Shown piece after piece: positions 51,531 through 63,400 of a DNA stretch of 64,000 nt; position 1 is the stretch's first letter, and each line of letters begins with the position of its first letter. A program made the translations under genes and the position numbers. The DNA is from Synchiropus splendidus (Eukaryota > Chordata > Actinopteri > Syngnathiformes > Callionymidae): contig NC_071349.1 in assembly GCF_027744825.2 (NCBI RefSeq), positions 2,294,001 through 2,358,000 on the forward strand, written 5' to 3'. Under the pieces are notes generated by a model, which was not told the DNA's origin, made no database searches, and saw nothing but the letters and a program-made list of their open reading frames with translations.

Positions 51531-52797
51531 ATCAACATTTTTATGTTTGGCGTTCCAGAATCGACCTTATCTCAGGCTGAAAACGCGTTTTACGCATTGT
51601 GCCATAACTTTGCAGGGAAGCTTCGGAAAATGAAATTTTCACCTCCCACTAAAGCAGAAAGGATCTTTCTAGTAGTTGCACATCAAATCTAAGCTGTCTG
51701 AAGTGTTTTTCGAAAGTTATCAACATTTTTATGTATGGCGTTCTGGAATCAACCTTATCTCAGGCTAAAAACGCGTTTTACGCATTGTGCCATAACTTTG
51801 CAGGGAACCTTTAGAACATGAATTTTTCACCTCCCACTATAGCAGAAAGGGGCTTTCTCGGAGTTGCACATCAAATCTAAGCTGTCTGAAGTGTTTTTCC
51901 AAAGTTATCAACATTTTTATGTTTGGCGTTCTGGAATCAACCTTATCTCAGGCTGAAAACGCATTTTCTGCATTGTGCCATAACTTTGCAAGGAAGCTTC
52001 AGAACATGAAATTTTCACCTCCCACTATAGCAGAAAGGGTCTTTCTAGTAGTTGCACGTCAGATCTTAGCTGTCTGAAGTGTTTTTCGAAAGTTATCAAC
52101 ATTTTTATGTTTGGCGTTTCGGAACCCACCTTGTCTCAGGCTGAAAAATCATTTTCTGCATTGTCCCATAACTTCTCAGGGAAGCTTCAGAACATGAAAT
52201 TTCGACCTCCCACTATAGCAGAAAGGGTCTTTCTAGTAGTTGCACATTAAATCTAAGCTGTCAGAAGTGTTTTTCGAAAGTTATCAACATTTTTACGTTT
52301 GGCGTTCCGGAATCGACTTTATCTCAGGATGAAAAATCGTTTTCTGTATTGTCCCATAACTTTGCAGGGAAGCTTCAGAACATGAAATTTTCACCTCCCA
52401 CTATAGCAGAAAGGGTCTTTCTAGTAGTTGCACATCAAATCTAAGCTGTCTGAAGTGTTTTTCGAAAGATATGAACATTTTTATGTTTCGCGTTCCGTAA
52501 TCAACCTTATCTCAGGATGAAAAATCGTTTTCTGCATTGTCCCATAACTTTCCATGGGAAGCTTCAGAACATGAAATTTTGACCTCCCACTATCACAGAA
52601 AGGGTCTTTCTAGTACTTGCACATCAAATCTAAGCTGTCTGAAGTGTTTTTCCAAAGTGATCAACATTTTTACGTTTGCCGTTTCGGAACCCACCTTATC
52701 TCAGGCTGAAAACGCGTTTTCTGCATTGTCCCATAACTTTCCAGGGAAGCTTTACAACATGAAATTTTGACCTCCGACTATAGCAGAAAGGGTCTTT
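51531..52797. repeat. Unit B, first copy (1,267 bp)
   Basis: Where unit A has the 92-bp truncated monomer plus a full monomer, unit B has one full monomer marked CCTTGTCTCAGG and GAAAAATCATTTTC. The rest matches A. A second B unit starts at 54157 and is cut short at about 54870, and a third starts at 63321 and runs off the window. Changes shared by 51531-52797 and the 54157 copy include CTAAAAACGCG and AAAGGGGCTTT. Confidence 0.88.
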
Positions 52798-55700
52798 ATC
52801 AACATTTTTATGTTTGGCGTTCCAGAATCGACCTTATCTCAGGCTGAAAACGCGTTTTACGCATTGTGCCATAACTTTGCAGGGAAGCTTCGGAAAATGA
52901 AATTTTCACCTCCCACTAAAGCAGAAAGGATCTTTCTAGTAGTTGCACATCAAATCTAAGCTGTCTGAAGTGTTTTTCGAAAGTTATCAACATTTTTATG
53001 TATGGCGTTCCGGAATCAACCTTATCTCAGGCTGAAAACGCGTTTTACGCATTGTGCCATAACTTTGCAGGGAACCTTTAGAACATGAATTTTTCACCTC
53101 CCACTATAGCAGAAAGGGTCTTTCTCGGAGTTGCACATCAAATCTAAGCTGTCTGAAGTGTTTTTCCAAAGTTATCAACATTTTTATGTTTGGCGTTCTG
53201 GAATCAACCTTATCTCAGGCTGAAAACGCATTTTCTGCATTGTGCCATAACTTTGCAAGGAAGCTTCAGAACATGAAATTTTCACCTCCCACTATAGCAG
53301 AAAGGGTCTTTCTAGTAGTTGCACGTCAGATCTAAGCTGTCTGAAGTGTTTTTCGAAAGTTATCAACATTTTTATGTTTGGCGTTTCGGAACCCACCTTC
53401 TTTCTAGTAGTTGCACATCAAATCTAAGCAGTCTGAAGTGTTTTTCGAAAGTTATCTACATTTTTATGTTTGGCGTTCCAGAATCGACCTTATCTCAGGC
53501 TGAAAACGCGTTGTCTGCATTGTGCCATAACTTTGCATGGAAGCTTCCGAACATGAAATTTTCACCTCCCACTATAGCAGAAAGGGTCTTTCTAGTACTT
53601 GCACATTAAATCTAAGCTGTCAGAAGTGTTATTCGAAAGTTATCAACATTTTTACGTTTGGCGTTCCGGAATCGACTTTATCTCAGGATGAAAAATCGTT
53701 TTCTGTATTGTCCCATAACTTTGCAGGGAAGCTTCAGAACATGAAATTTTCACCTCCCACTATAGCAGAAAGGGTCTTTCTAGTAGTTGCACATCAAATC
53801 TAAGCTGTCTGAAGTGTTTTTCGAAAGATATGAACATTTTTATGTTTCGCGTTCCGTAATCAACCTTATCTCAGGATGAAAAATCGTTTTCTGCATTGTC
53901 CCATAACTTTCCATGGGAAGCTTCAGAACATGAAATTTTGACCTCCCACTATCACAGAAAGGGTCTTTCTAGTACTTGCACATCAAATCTAAGCTGTCTG
54001 AAGTGTTTTTCCAAAGTGATCAACATTTTTACGTTTGCCGTTTCGGAACCCACCTTATCTCAGGCTGAAAACGCGTTTTCTGCATTGTCCCATAACTTTC
54101 CAGGGAAGCTTTACAACATGAAATTTTGACCTCCGACTATAGCAGAAAGGGTCTTTATCAACATTTTTATGTTTGGCGTTCCAGAATCGACCTTATCTCA
54201 GGCTGAAAACGCGTTTTAAGCATTGTGCCATAACTTTGCAGGGAAGCTTCGGAAAATGAAATTTTCACCTCCCACTAAAGCAGAAAGGATCTTTCTAGTA
54301 GTTGCACATCAAATCTAAGCTGTCAGAAGTGTTTTTCGAAAGTTATCAACATTTTTATGTATGGCGTTCCGGAATCAACCTTATCTCAGGCTAAAAACGC
54401 GTTTTACGCATTGTGCCATAACTTTGCAGGGAACCTTTAGAACATGAATTTTTCACCTCCCACTATAGCAGAAAGGGGCTTTCTCGGAGTTGCACATCAA
54501 ATCTAAGCTGTCTGAAGTGTTTTTCCAAAGTTATCAACATTTTTATGTTTGGCGTTCTGGAATCAACCTTATCTCAGGCTGAAAACGCATTTTCTGCATT
54601 GTGCCATAACTTTGCAAGGAAGCTTCAGAACATGAAATTTTCACCTCCCACTATAGCAGAAAGGGTCTTTCTAGTAGTTGCACGTCAGATCTAAGCTGTC
54701 TGAAGTGTTTTTCGAAAGTTATCAACATTTTTATGTTTGGCGTTTCGGAACCCACCTTGTCTCAGGCTGAAAAATCATTTTCTGCATTGTCCCATAACTT
54801 CTCAGGGAAGCTTCAGAACATGAAATTTCGACCTCCCACTATAGCAGAAAGGGTCTTTCTAGTAGTTGCACATCAAATCTAAGCTGTCTGAAGTGTTTTT
54901 CCATAGTTATCAACATTTTTATGTTTGGCGTTCCGGAATTGACCTTATCTCAGGCTGAAAACGCGTTTTACGCATTGTGCCATAACTTTGCAGGGAAGGT
55001 TCAGAAAATGAAATTTTCACCTCCCACTATAGCAGAAAGGGTCTTTCTAGTAGTTGCACATCAAATCTAAGCTGTCTGAAGTGTTGTTCCAAAGTCATCA
55101 TCATTTTTAGGCTTGGTGTTCCGGAATCGACCTTATCTCAGGATGAAAAATCGTTTTCTGCATTGTCCCATAACTTTCCAGGGAAGCTTCAGAACATGAA
55201 ATTTTGACCTCCCACTATAGCAGAAAGGCTCTTTCTAGTAGTTGCACATCAAATCTAAGCTGTCTGAAGTGTTTTTCGAAAGTTATCAACATTTTTATGT
55301 TTGGCGTTCCGGAACCCACCTTATCTCAAGCTGAAAACGCGTTTTCTGCATTGTGCCATAACTTTGCAGGGAAGCTTCAGAACATGAAATGTTCACCTCC
55401 CACTATAGCAGGAAGGGTCTTTCTAGTAGTTGCACATCAAATCTAAGCAGTCTGAAGTGTTTTTCGAAAGTTATCTACATTTTTATGTTTGGCGTTCCAG
55501 AATCGACCTTATCTCAGGCTGAAAACGCGTTGTCTGCATTGTGCCATAACTTTGCATGGAAGCTTCCGAACATGAAATTTTAACCTCCCACTATAGCAGA
55601 AAGGGTCTTCCTAGTAGTTGCACATCAAATCTAAGCTGTCTGAAGTGTTTTTCCAAAGTTATCAACATTTTTATGTATGGCGTTCCGGAATCAACCTTAT

Positions 55701-56008
55701 CTCAGGCTGAAAACGCTTTTCGCGCTTTGTGCCATAACTTTCCAGGGAAGCTTCAGAAAATGAAATTTTCACCTCCCACTATAGCAGAAAGGGTCTTTCT
55801 AGTAGTTGCACATCAAATATAAGCTCTCTGAAGTGTTTTTCCAAAGTTATCAACATTTTTACGTTTGGCGTTCCGGAACACACCTTATCTCAGGCTGAAA
55901 ACGCGTTTTGTGCATTGTGCCATAACTTCTCAGGGAAGCTTCAGAACATGAAATGTTCACCTCCCACTATAGCAGAAAGGGTCTTTCTAGTAGTTGCACA
56001 TCAAATCT

Positions 56009-56384
56009 AAGCTGTCTGAAGTGTTTTTCCAAATTTATCAACATTTTTATGTTTGGCGTTCCGGAATCGACCTTATCTCAGGCTGAATGCGCGTTTTACG
56101 CATTGTGCCATAACTTTGCAGGGAACCTTTAGAACATGAAATTTTCACCTCCCACTATAGCAGAAAGGGTCTTTCTAGTAGTTGCACATCAAATCTAAGC
56201 TGTCTGAAGTGTTTTTCCAAAGTTATCAACATTTTTATGTTTGGCGTTCCGGAATCGACCTTATCTCAGGCTGAATGCGCGTTTTACGCATTGTGCCATA
56301 ACTTTGCAGGGAACCTTTAGAACATGAAATTTTCACCTCCCACTATAGCAGAAAGGGTCTTTCTAGTAGTTGCACATCAAATCT
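56009..56384. repeat. Tandem pair of nearly identical monomers
   Basis: Monomers at 56009 and 56197 share the unusual CTGAATGCGCG and GGGAACCTTTAGAAC. The only difference I noticed is AAATTTATC versus AAAGTTATC. This is a recent single-monomer duplication within a diverged background. A cousin with GAAAGTGCG follows at about 56.58 kb. Confidence 0.85.
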
Positions 56385-57136
56385 AAGCTGTCTGAAATGT
56401 TGTTCCAAAGTTATCAACATTTTTACGTTTGGGGTTCCGTAACCCACCTTATCTCAGGCTGAAAACGCGTTTTGTGCATTGTGCCATAACTTCTCAGGGA
56501 AGCTTCAGAAAATGAAATTTTCACCTCCCACTGTCGCAGAAAGGGTCTTTCTAGTACTTGCACATCAAATCTAAGCTGTCTGAAGTGTTTTTCGAAAGTT
56601 ATCAACATTTTTATGTTTGGCGTTCCGGAATCGACCTTATCTCAGGCTGAAAGTGCGTTTTACGCATTGTGCCATAACTTTGCAGGGAACCTTTAGAACA
56701 TGAAATTTTCACCTCCCACTATAGCAGAAAGGGTCTTTCTAGTAGTTGCACATCAAATCTAAGCTGTCTGAAGTGTTTTTCCAAAGTTATCAACATTTTT
56801 ATGTTTGGCGTTCTGGAATCGACCTTATCTCAGGCTGAAAACGTGTTTTACGCATTGTCCCATAACTTTGCAGGGAAGCTTCAAAACACGTAATTTTCAC
56901 CTCCCACTATAGCAGAAAGTGTCTTTCTAGTAGTTGCACATCAGATCTAAGCTGTCTGATGAGTTTTTCCAAAGTTATCAACATTTTCATGTTTGGCGTT
57001 CCGGAATCGACCTTATCTCAGGCTGAAGACGCGTATTACGCATTGTGCCATAACTTTGCAGGGAAGTTCCAGAAAATGAAATTTTCACCTCCCACTATAG
57101 CAGAAAGGGTTTTTCTAGTAGTTGCACATCAAATCT

Positions 57137-57888
57137 AAGCTGTCTGAAGTGTTTTTCGAAAGTTATCAACATTTTTATGTTTGGCGTCCCGGAACCCACC
57201 TTATCTCAGGCTGAAAATGCGTTTTCCGCATTGTTCCATAACTTTGCAGGGAAGCTTCAGAACATGAAATTTTCAACTCCCACTATAACAGACAGCGTCT
57301 TTCTAGTAGTTGCACATCAAATATAAGTTGTCTGAAGTGTTTCTCGAAAACTATCAACATTTTTATGTTTGGCGTTCCGGAAACGAACTTATCTCGGGCT
57401 GAAAACGCGTTTTCATCATTGTGCCATAACTTTGCAGGGAAGCTTCAGAACATGAAATTTTCACCTCCCACTATAGCAGAAACGGTCTTTCTAGTCGTTG
57501 TACATCAAATCTAAGCTGTCTGAAGTGTTTTTCTAAAGTTATCAACATTTTTATGTTTGGCGTTCCGGAACCCATCTTACCTCAGGCTGAAAACGCGTTT
57601 TCTGCATTGTTCCTTAACTTTGCAGGGAAGCTTCAGAACATGAAAGTTTCAACTCCCACTATAACAGACAGGGTCTTTCTAGTAGATGCACATCAAATCT
57701 AAGTTGTCTGAAGTGTTTTTCGAAAGCTATCAACATTATTAAGTTTGGCGTTCCGGAAACGACCTTATCTCGGGCTGAAAACGCGTTTTCCGCATTGTGC
57801 CATAACTTTGCAGGGAAGCTTCAGAACATGAAATTTTCACCTCCCACTATAGCAGAAAGGGTCTTTCTAGTCGTTGTACATCAAATCT
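57137..57888. repeat. 376-bp dimer duplicated in tandem
   Basis: Copies are 57137-57512 and 57513-57888. Shared markers are TATAACAGACAG, AAGTTGTCTGAAG, GGAAACGA with CTCGGGCTG, and CTAGTCGTTGTAC. The copies differ at several positions (for example GTTTTCATCATT versus GTTTTCCGCATT). Confidence 0.85.
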
Positions 57889-58453
57889 AAGCTGTCTGAA
57901 ATGTTTTTTCCAAAGTTATCAACATTTTTATGTTTGGCGTTCCGGAACCCTCCTTATCTCTGGCTGAAAACGCGTTTTCTGCATTGTGCCATAACTTTAC
58001 AGGGAAGCTTCAGAACATGAAATTTTAACCTCCCACTGTAGCAGAAAGGGTCTTTCTAGTAGTTGCACATCAAATCTAAGCTCTCTGAAGTGTTTTTCCA
58101 AAGTTATCAACATTTTTAAGTTTGGCGTTCCGGAACCCACCTTATCTCAGGCTGAAAACGTGTTTTCTGCATTGTGCCATAACTTTGCAGGGAAGCTTCA
58201 GAACATGAAATTTTAACCTCCCACTATAGCAGAAAGGGTCTTTCTAGTAGTAGCACATCAAATCTAAGCTGTCTGATGAGTTTTTCCAAAGTTATCAACA
58301 TTTTCATGTTTGGCGGTCCGGAACCCACATTATCATAGGCTAAAAACGCGTTTTTTGCATTGTGCCATAACTTTGCAAGGAAGCTTCAGAACATGAAATT
58401 TTCACTTCCCACTATTGCATAGAGGGTCTTTCTAGTAGTTGCACTTCAAATCT

Positions 58454-59580
58454 AAGCTATCTGAAATGTTTTTCCCAAAGTTATCAACATTTTTATGTTC
58501 GGCGTTCCGGAACCCACCTTATCTCAGGCTGAAAACGCGTTTTCTGTGTTGTGCCATAACTTTGCAGGAATGCTTCAAAAATGAAATTGTCACCTCCCAC
58601 TATAGCAGAAAGGGTCTTTCTAGTAGTTGTACCTCAAATCTAAGCTGTCTGAAGTGTTTTTCCAAAGTTATCAACATTTTTTTTTTTGGCGTTCCGGAAA
58701 ACATCTTATCTCAGGCTGAAAACGCGTTTTCTGCATTGTGCCATAACTTTGAAGGAGAGCTTCAGAACACGAAAGTTTCATCTACCACTATAGCAGAAAT
58801 TGTCTTTCTAGTAGTTGCACATCAAATCTAAGCTGTCTGAAGTGGTTTTCCAAAGTTATCAACATTTTTATGTTTGGCGTTCTGGAACCCACCTTTTTTC
58901 AGGCTGAAAACGGGTTTTCTGCATTGTGCCATAACTTTGCAGGGAAGCTTCAGAACATGAAATTTTTACCTCCCACTATAACAGACAGGGTCCTTGTAGT
59001 AGTTGGACATCAAATCCAAGCTGTCTGAAGTGTTTTTCCAAAGTTATCAACATTTTTATGTTCGGCGTTCCGGAACCCACCTTATCTCAGGCTGAAAACG
59101 CGTTTTCTGTGTTGTGCCATAACTTTGCAGGAATGCTTCAAAAATGAAATTGTCACCTCCCACTATAGCAGAAAGGGTCTTTCTAGTAGTTGTACCTCAA
59201 ATCTAAGCTGTCTGAAGTGTTTTTCCAAAGTTATCAACATTTTTTTTTTTGGCGTTCCGGAAAACATCTTATCTCAGGCTGAAAACGCGTTTTCTGCATT
59301 GTGCCATAACTTTGAAGGAGAGCTTCAGAACACGAAAGTTTCATCTACCACTATAGCAGAAATTGTCGTTCTAGTAGTTGCACATCAAATCTAAGCTGTC
59401 TGAAGTGGTTTTCCAAAGTTATCAACATTTTTATGTTTGGCGTTCTGGAACCCACCTTTTTTCAGGCTGAAAACGGGTTTTCTGCATTGTGCCATAACTT
59501 TGCAGGGAAGCTTCAGAACATGAAATTTTTACCTCCCACTATAACAGACAGGGTCCTTGTAGTAGTTGCACATCAAATCC
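58454..59580. repeat. Three-monomer tandem duplication (564 + 563 bp)
   Basis: Copies are 58454-59017 and 59018-59580. Both contain ATGTTCGGCG, GTTTTCTGTGTTGTG, a one-base deletion giving CTTCAAAAATG, an 11-base T run (58677-58687; 59240-59250) that replaces TTTTTATGTTT, and CCACCTTTTTTCAGG. The first copy has one extra C (TTTTTCCCAAAG), which explains 564 versus 563. Confidence 0.9.
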
Positions 59581-60440
59581 AAGCTGTCTGAAGTGTTTTT
59601 CCAAAGTTATCAACATTTTTATGTTTGGCGTTCCGGAACCCACCTTATCTCAGGCTGAAAACGCATTTTCTGCATTGTGCCATAACTTTGAAGGAAAGCT
59701 TCAGAACATGAAAGTTTCACCTCCCACTATAGCACGAAGGGTCTTTCTAGTAGTTGCATATCAAATATAAGCTGTCTGATGTGTTTTTCCAAAGTTATCA
59801 ACATTTTTATGTTTGGCGTTCCGGAACCCACCTTATCTCAGGCTGAAAACGCGTTTTCTGCGTTGCGCCATAACTTTGCAGGAAAGCTTCAAAAATTAAA
59901 TTTTCACCTCCCACTATAGCAGAAAGGGTCTTTCTAGTAGTTGCACCTCAAATATAAGCTGTCTGAAGTGTTTTTCCAAAGTTATCAACATTTTTATTTT
60001 TGGCGTTCCGGAAAACATCTTATCTCAGGCTGAAAACGCGTTTTCTGCATTGTGCCATAACTTTGAAGGAAAGCTTCAGAACACGAAAGTTTCACCTACC
60101 ACTATAGCAGAAATTGTCTTTCTAGTAGTTGCACATCAAATATAAGCTGTCTGAAGTGTTTTTCCAAAGTTATCAACATTTTTACGCTTGGCGTTTCGGA
60201 ACCCATCTTATCTCTGGCTGAAAACGCGTTTTCTGCATTGTGCCATAACTTCTCAGGGAAGCCTCAGAACATGAAATGTTCACCTCCCACTATCGCAGAA
60301 AGGGTCTTTCTAGTAGTTGCACATCAAATCTAAGCTGTCTGAAGTGTTTTTCGAAAGTTATCAACATTTTTATGTATGGCGTTCCGGAATCGACCTTATC
60401 TCAGGCTGAAAACGCGTTTTACGCATTGTGCCACAACTTT

Positions 60441-63400
60441 GCAGGGAGACTTCAGAACATGAAATTTTCTCCTCCCACTACAGCAGAAAGGGTATTTCTA
60501 GTAGTTGCACATCAAATCTAAGCTGTCGAAAGTGTTTTTCCAAACATATCAACATTTTTATGTTTGGCGTTTCGGAATCGACCTTATCTCAAGCTGAAAA
60601 CGCGTTTTCTGCATTGTGCCATAACTTTGCAGGGAAGCTTCAGAACATGAAATTTTAACCTCCCACTATAGCAGAATGGGTCTTTCTAGCAGTTGCACAT
60701 CAAATCTTAGCTGTCTGAAGTGTTTTTTCAAAGTTATCAACATTTTTATGTTTGGCGTTCCGGAACCCACCTTATCTCAGTCTGAAAACACGTTTTACAT
60801 ATTTTGCCATAACTTTGCAGGGAAGCTTCAGAACATGAAATTTTCACGTCCCACTATAGCAGAAAGGGTCTTTCTAGTAGTTGCATATCAAATCTAAGCT
60901 GTCTGAAGCGTTTTTCGAAAGTTATCAACATTTTTATGTTTAACGTTCCGGAATCGACCTTATCTCAGGATGAAAAATCGTTTTCTGCATTGTCCCATAA
61001 CTTTGCAGGGAAGCTTCAGAACATGAAATGTTCAACTCCCACTATAGCAGAAAGGGTCTTTCTAGTAGTTGCACATCAAATCTAAGCTGTCTGTAGTGTT
61101 TTTCGAAAGTTATCAACATTTTTATGTTTGGCGTTCCGGAACCCCCCATATCTCAGGCTGAAAACGCGTTTTCTGCATTGTGCCATAACTTTGCAGGGAA
61201 GCTTCAGAACATGAAATTTTAACCTCCCACTGTAGCAGAAACGGTCTTTCCAGTAGTTGCACATCAAATCTAAGCTGTCTGAAGTGTTTTTCGAAAGTTT
61301 TCAACATTTTTATGTTTGGTGTTCCTGAATCGACCTTATCTCAGGCTGAAAACGCGTTTAACGCATTGTGCCATAACTTTGCAGGGACGCTTCAGAACAT
61401 GAAATGTTCACCTCCCACTATAGCAGAAAGGGTCTATCTAGCAGTTGCACATCAAATCTAAGCTGTCTGAAGTGTTTTTCGAAAGTTATCAACATTGTTA
61501 TGTTTGGCATTCCAGAATCAATCTTATCTCAGGCTGAAAACGAGTTGTCTGCATTGTGCCATAACTTTGCATGGAAGCTTCAGAACATGAAATTTTCACC
61601 TCCCACTATAGCAGAAAGGGTCTTTCTAGTAGTTTCACATCAAATCTAAGCTGTCTGAAGTGTTTTTCGAAAGTTATCAACATTTTTACGTTTGGCGTTG
61701 CGGAATCGACTTTATCTCAGGATGAAAAATCGTTTTCTGCATTGTCCCATAACTTTGCAGGGAAGCTTCAGAACATGAAATTGTCACCTCCCACTATAGC
61801 AGAAAGGGTCTTTCTAGTAGTTGCACATCAAATCTAAGCTGTATGAAGTGTTTTTCAAAAGTTATGAACATTTTTATGTTTCGCGTTCCGTAATCGACCT
61901 TATCTCAGGATGAAAAATCGTTTTCTGCTTTGTCCCATTACTTTCCATGGGAAGCTTCAGAACATGAAATTTTGACGTCCCACTATAGCAGAAAGGGTCT
62001 TTCTAGTAGTTGCACATCAAATGTAAGCTGTCTGAAGTGTTTTTCGAAAGTTATGAACATTTTTATGTTTCGCGTTCCGTAATCGACCTTATCTCAGGAT
62101 GAAAAATCGTTTTCTGCTTTGTCCCATTACTTTCCATGGGAAGCTTCAGAACATGAAATTTTGACGTCCCACTATAGCAGAAAGGGTCTTTCTAGTAGTT
62201 GCACATCAAATCTAAGGTGTCGAAAGTGTTTTTCCAAACATATCAACATTTTTATGTTTGGCGTGTCGGAATCGACCTTATCTCCGGCTGAAAACGCGTT
62301 TTCTGCATTGTGCCATAACTTTGCAGGGAAGCTTCAGAACATGAAATTTTAACCTCCCACTATGGCAGAAAAGGTCATTCTAGTAGTTGCACATCAAATC
62401 TAAGCTGTCTGAAGCGTTTTTCGAAAGTTATCAACATTTTTATGTTTAACGTTCCGGAATCGATCTTATCTCAGGCTGAAAACGAGTTGTCTGCATTGTG
62501 CCATAACTTTGCATGGAAGCTTCAGAACATGAAATTTTCACCTCCCACTATAGCAGAAAGGGTCTTTCTAGTAGTTGCACATCAAATCTAAGCTGTCTGA
62601 AGTGTTTTTCGAAAGTTATCAACATTTTTATGTTTGGCGTTCCGGAATCGACCTTATCTCAGGCTGAAAACGCGTTTTACGCATTGTGCCATAACTTTGC
62701 AGGAAAGCTTCAGAAAATGAAATTTTCACCTCCCACTATAGCAGAAAGGGTCTTTCTCGTACTTGCACATTAAATCTAAGCTGTCAGAAGTGTTTTTCGA
62801 AAGTTATCAACATTTTTACGTTTGGCGTTCCGGAATCGACTTTATCTCAGGATGAAAAATCGTTTTCTGTATTGTCCCATAACTTTGCAGGGAAGCTTCA
62901 GAACATGAAATTTTCACCTCCCACTATAGCAGAAAGGGTCTTTCTAGTAGTTGCACATCAAATCTAAGCTGTCTGAAGTGTTTTTCGAAAGATATGAACA
63001 TTTTTATGTTTCGCGTTCCGTAATCAACCTTATCTCAGGATGAAAAATCGTTTTCTGCATTGTCCCATAACTTTCCATGGGAAGCTTCAGAACATGAAAT
63101 TTTGACCTCCCACTATCACAGAAAGGGTCTTTCTAGTACTTGCACATCAAATCTAAGCTGTCTGAAGTGTTTTTCCAAAGTGATCAACATTTTTACGTTT
63201 GCCGTTTCGGAACCCACCTTATCTCAGGCTGAAAACGCGTTTTCTGCATTGTCCCATAACTTTCCAGGGAAGCTTTACAACATGAAATTTTGACCTCCGA
63301 CTATAGCAGAAAGGGTCTTTATCAACATTTTTATGTTTGGCGTTCCAGAATCGACCTTATCTCAGGCTGAAAACGCGTTTTACGCATTGTGCCATAACTT

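Larger units (their letters stand above)
49620..54870. repeat. Alternating HOR units A (1,359 bp) and B (1,267 bp)
   Basis: The truncated junction GTCTTT|ATCAAC recurs at 50171/50172, 51530/51531, 52797/52798 and 54156/54157, giving spacings of 1359, 1267 and 1359 bp. Each unit has a 138-bp truncated monomer and a 189-bp CCATGGG monomer. Unit A also has a 92-bp truncated monomer (ACCTT|CTTTCTAG, at 50773/50774 and 53399/53400). That accounts for the 92-bp difference. Together A and B form a 2,626-bp super-unit present about twice. Homology ends near 54870. Confidence 0.9.
54871..60440. repeat. Domain 7: diverged monomers with small tandem duplications
   Basis: About 30 monomers. Many carry private changes, and no period longer than three monomers is visible. 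A block near 55443-55560 (GCAGTCTGAAG, TTATCTACAT, GCGTTGTCTGC, CTTCCGAACATG) is a relative of the unit A segment at about 50.81-50.93 kb. The three local duplications are listed separately. There is no sequence other than satellite. Confidence 0.8.

Noticed and set aside
58439..58831. The longest open frame (130 codons, plus strand) and dozens of 60-100 codon frames on both strands with similar products
   Set aside because: They are the satellite read in frames that happen to stay open. The monomer is 188 bp, not a multiple of three, so the frame shifts in each copy, and the plus-strand frames stop at the conserved TCTAA of the monomer junction. Length varies with random stop gain or loss. 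No start context, domain or codon bias supports a gene.
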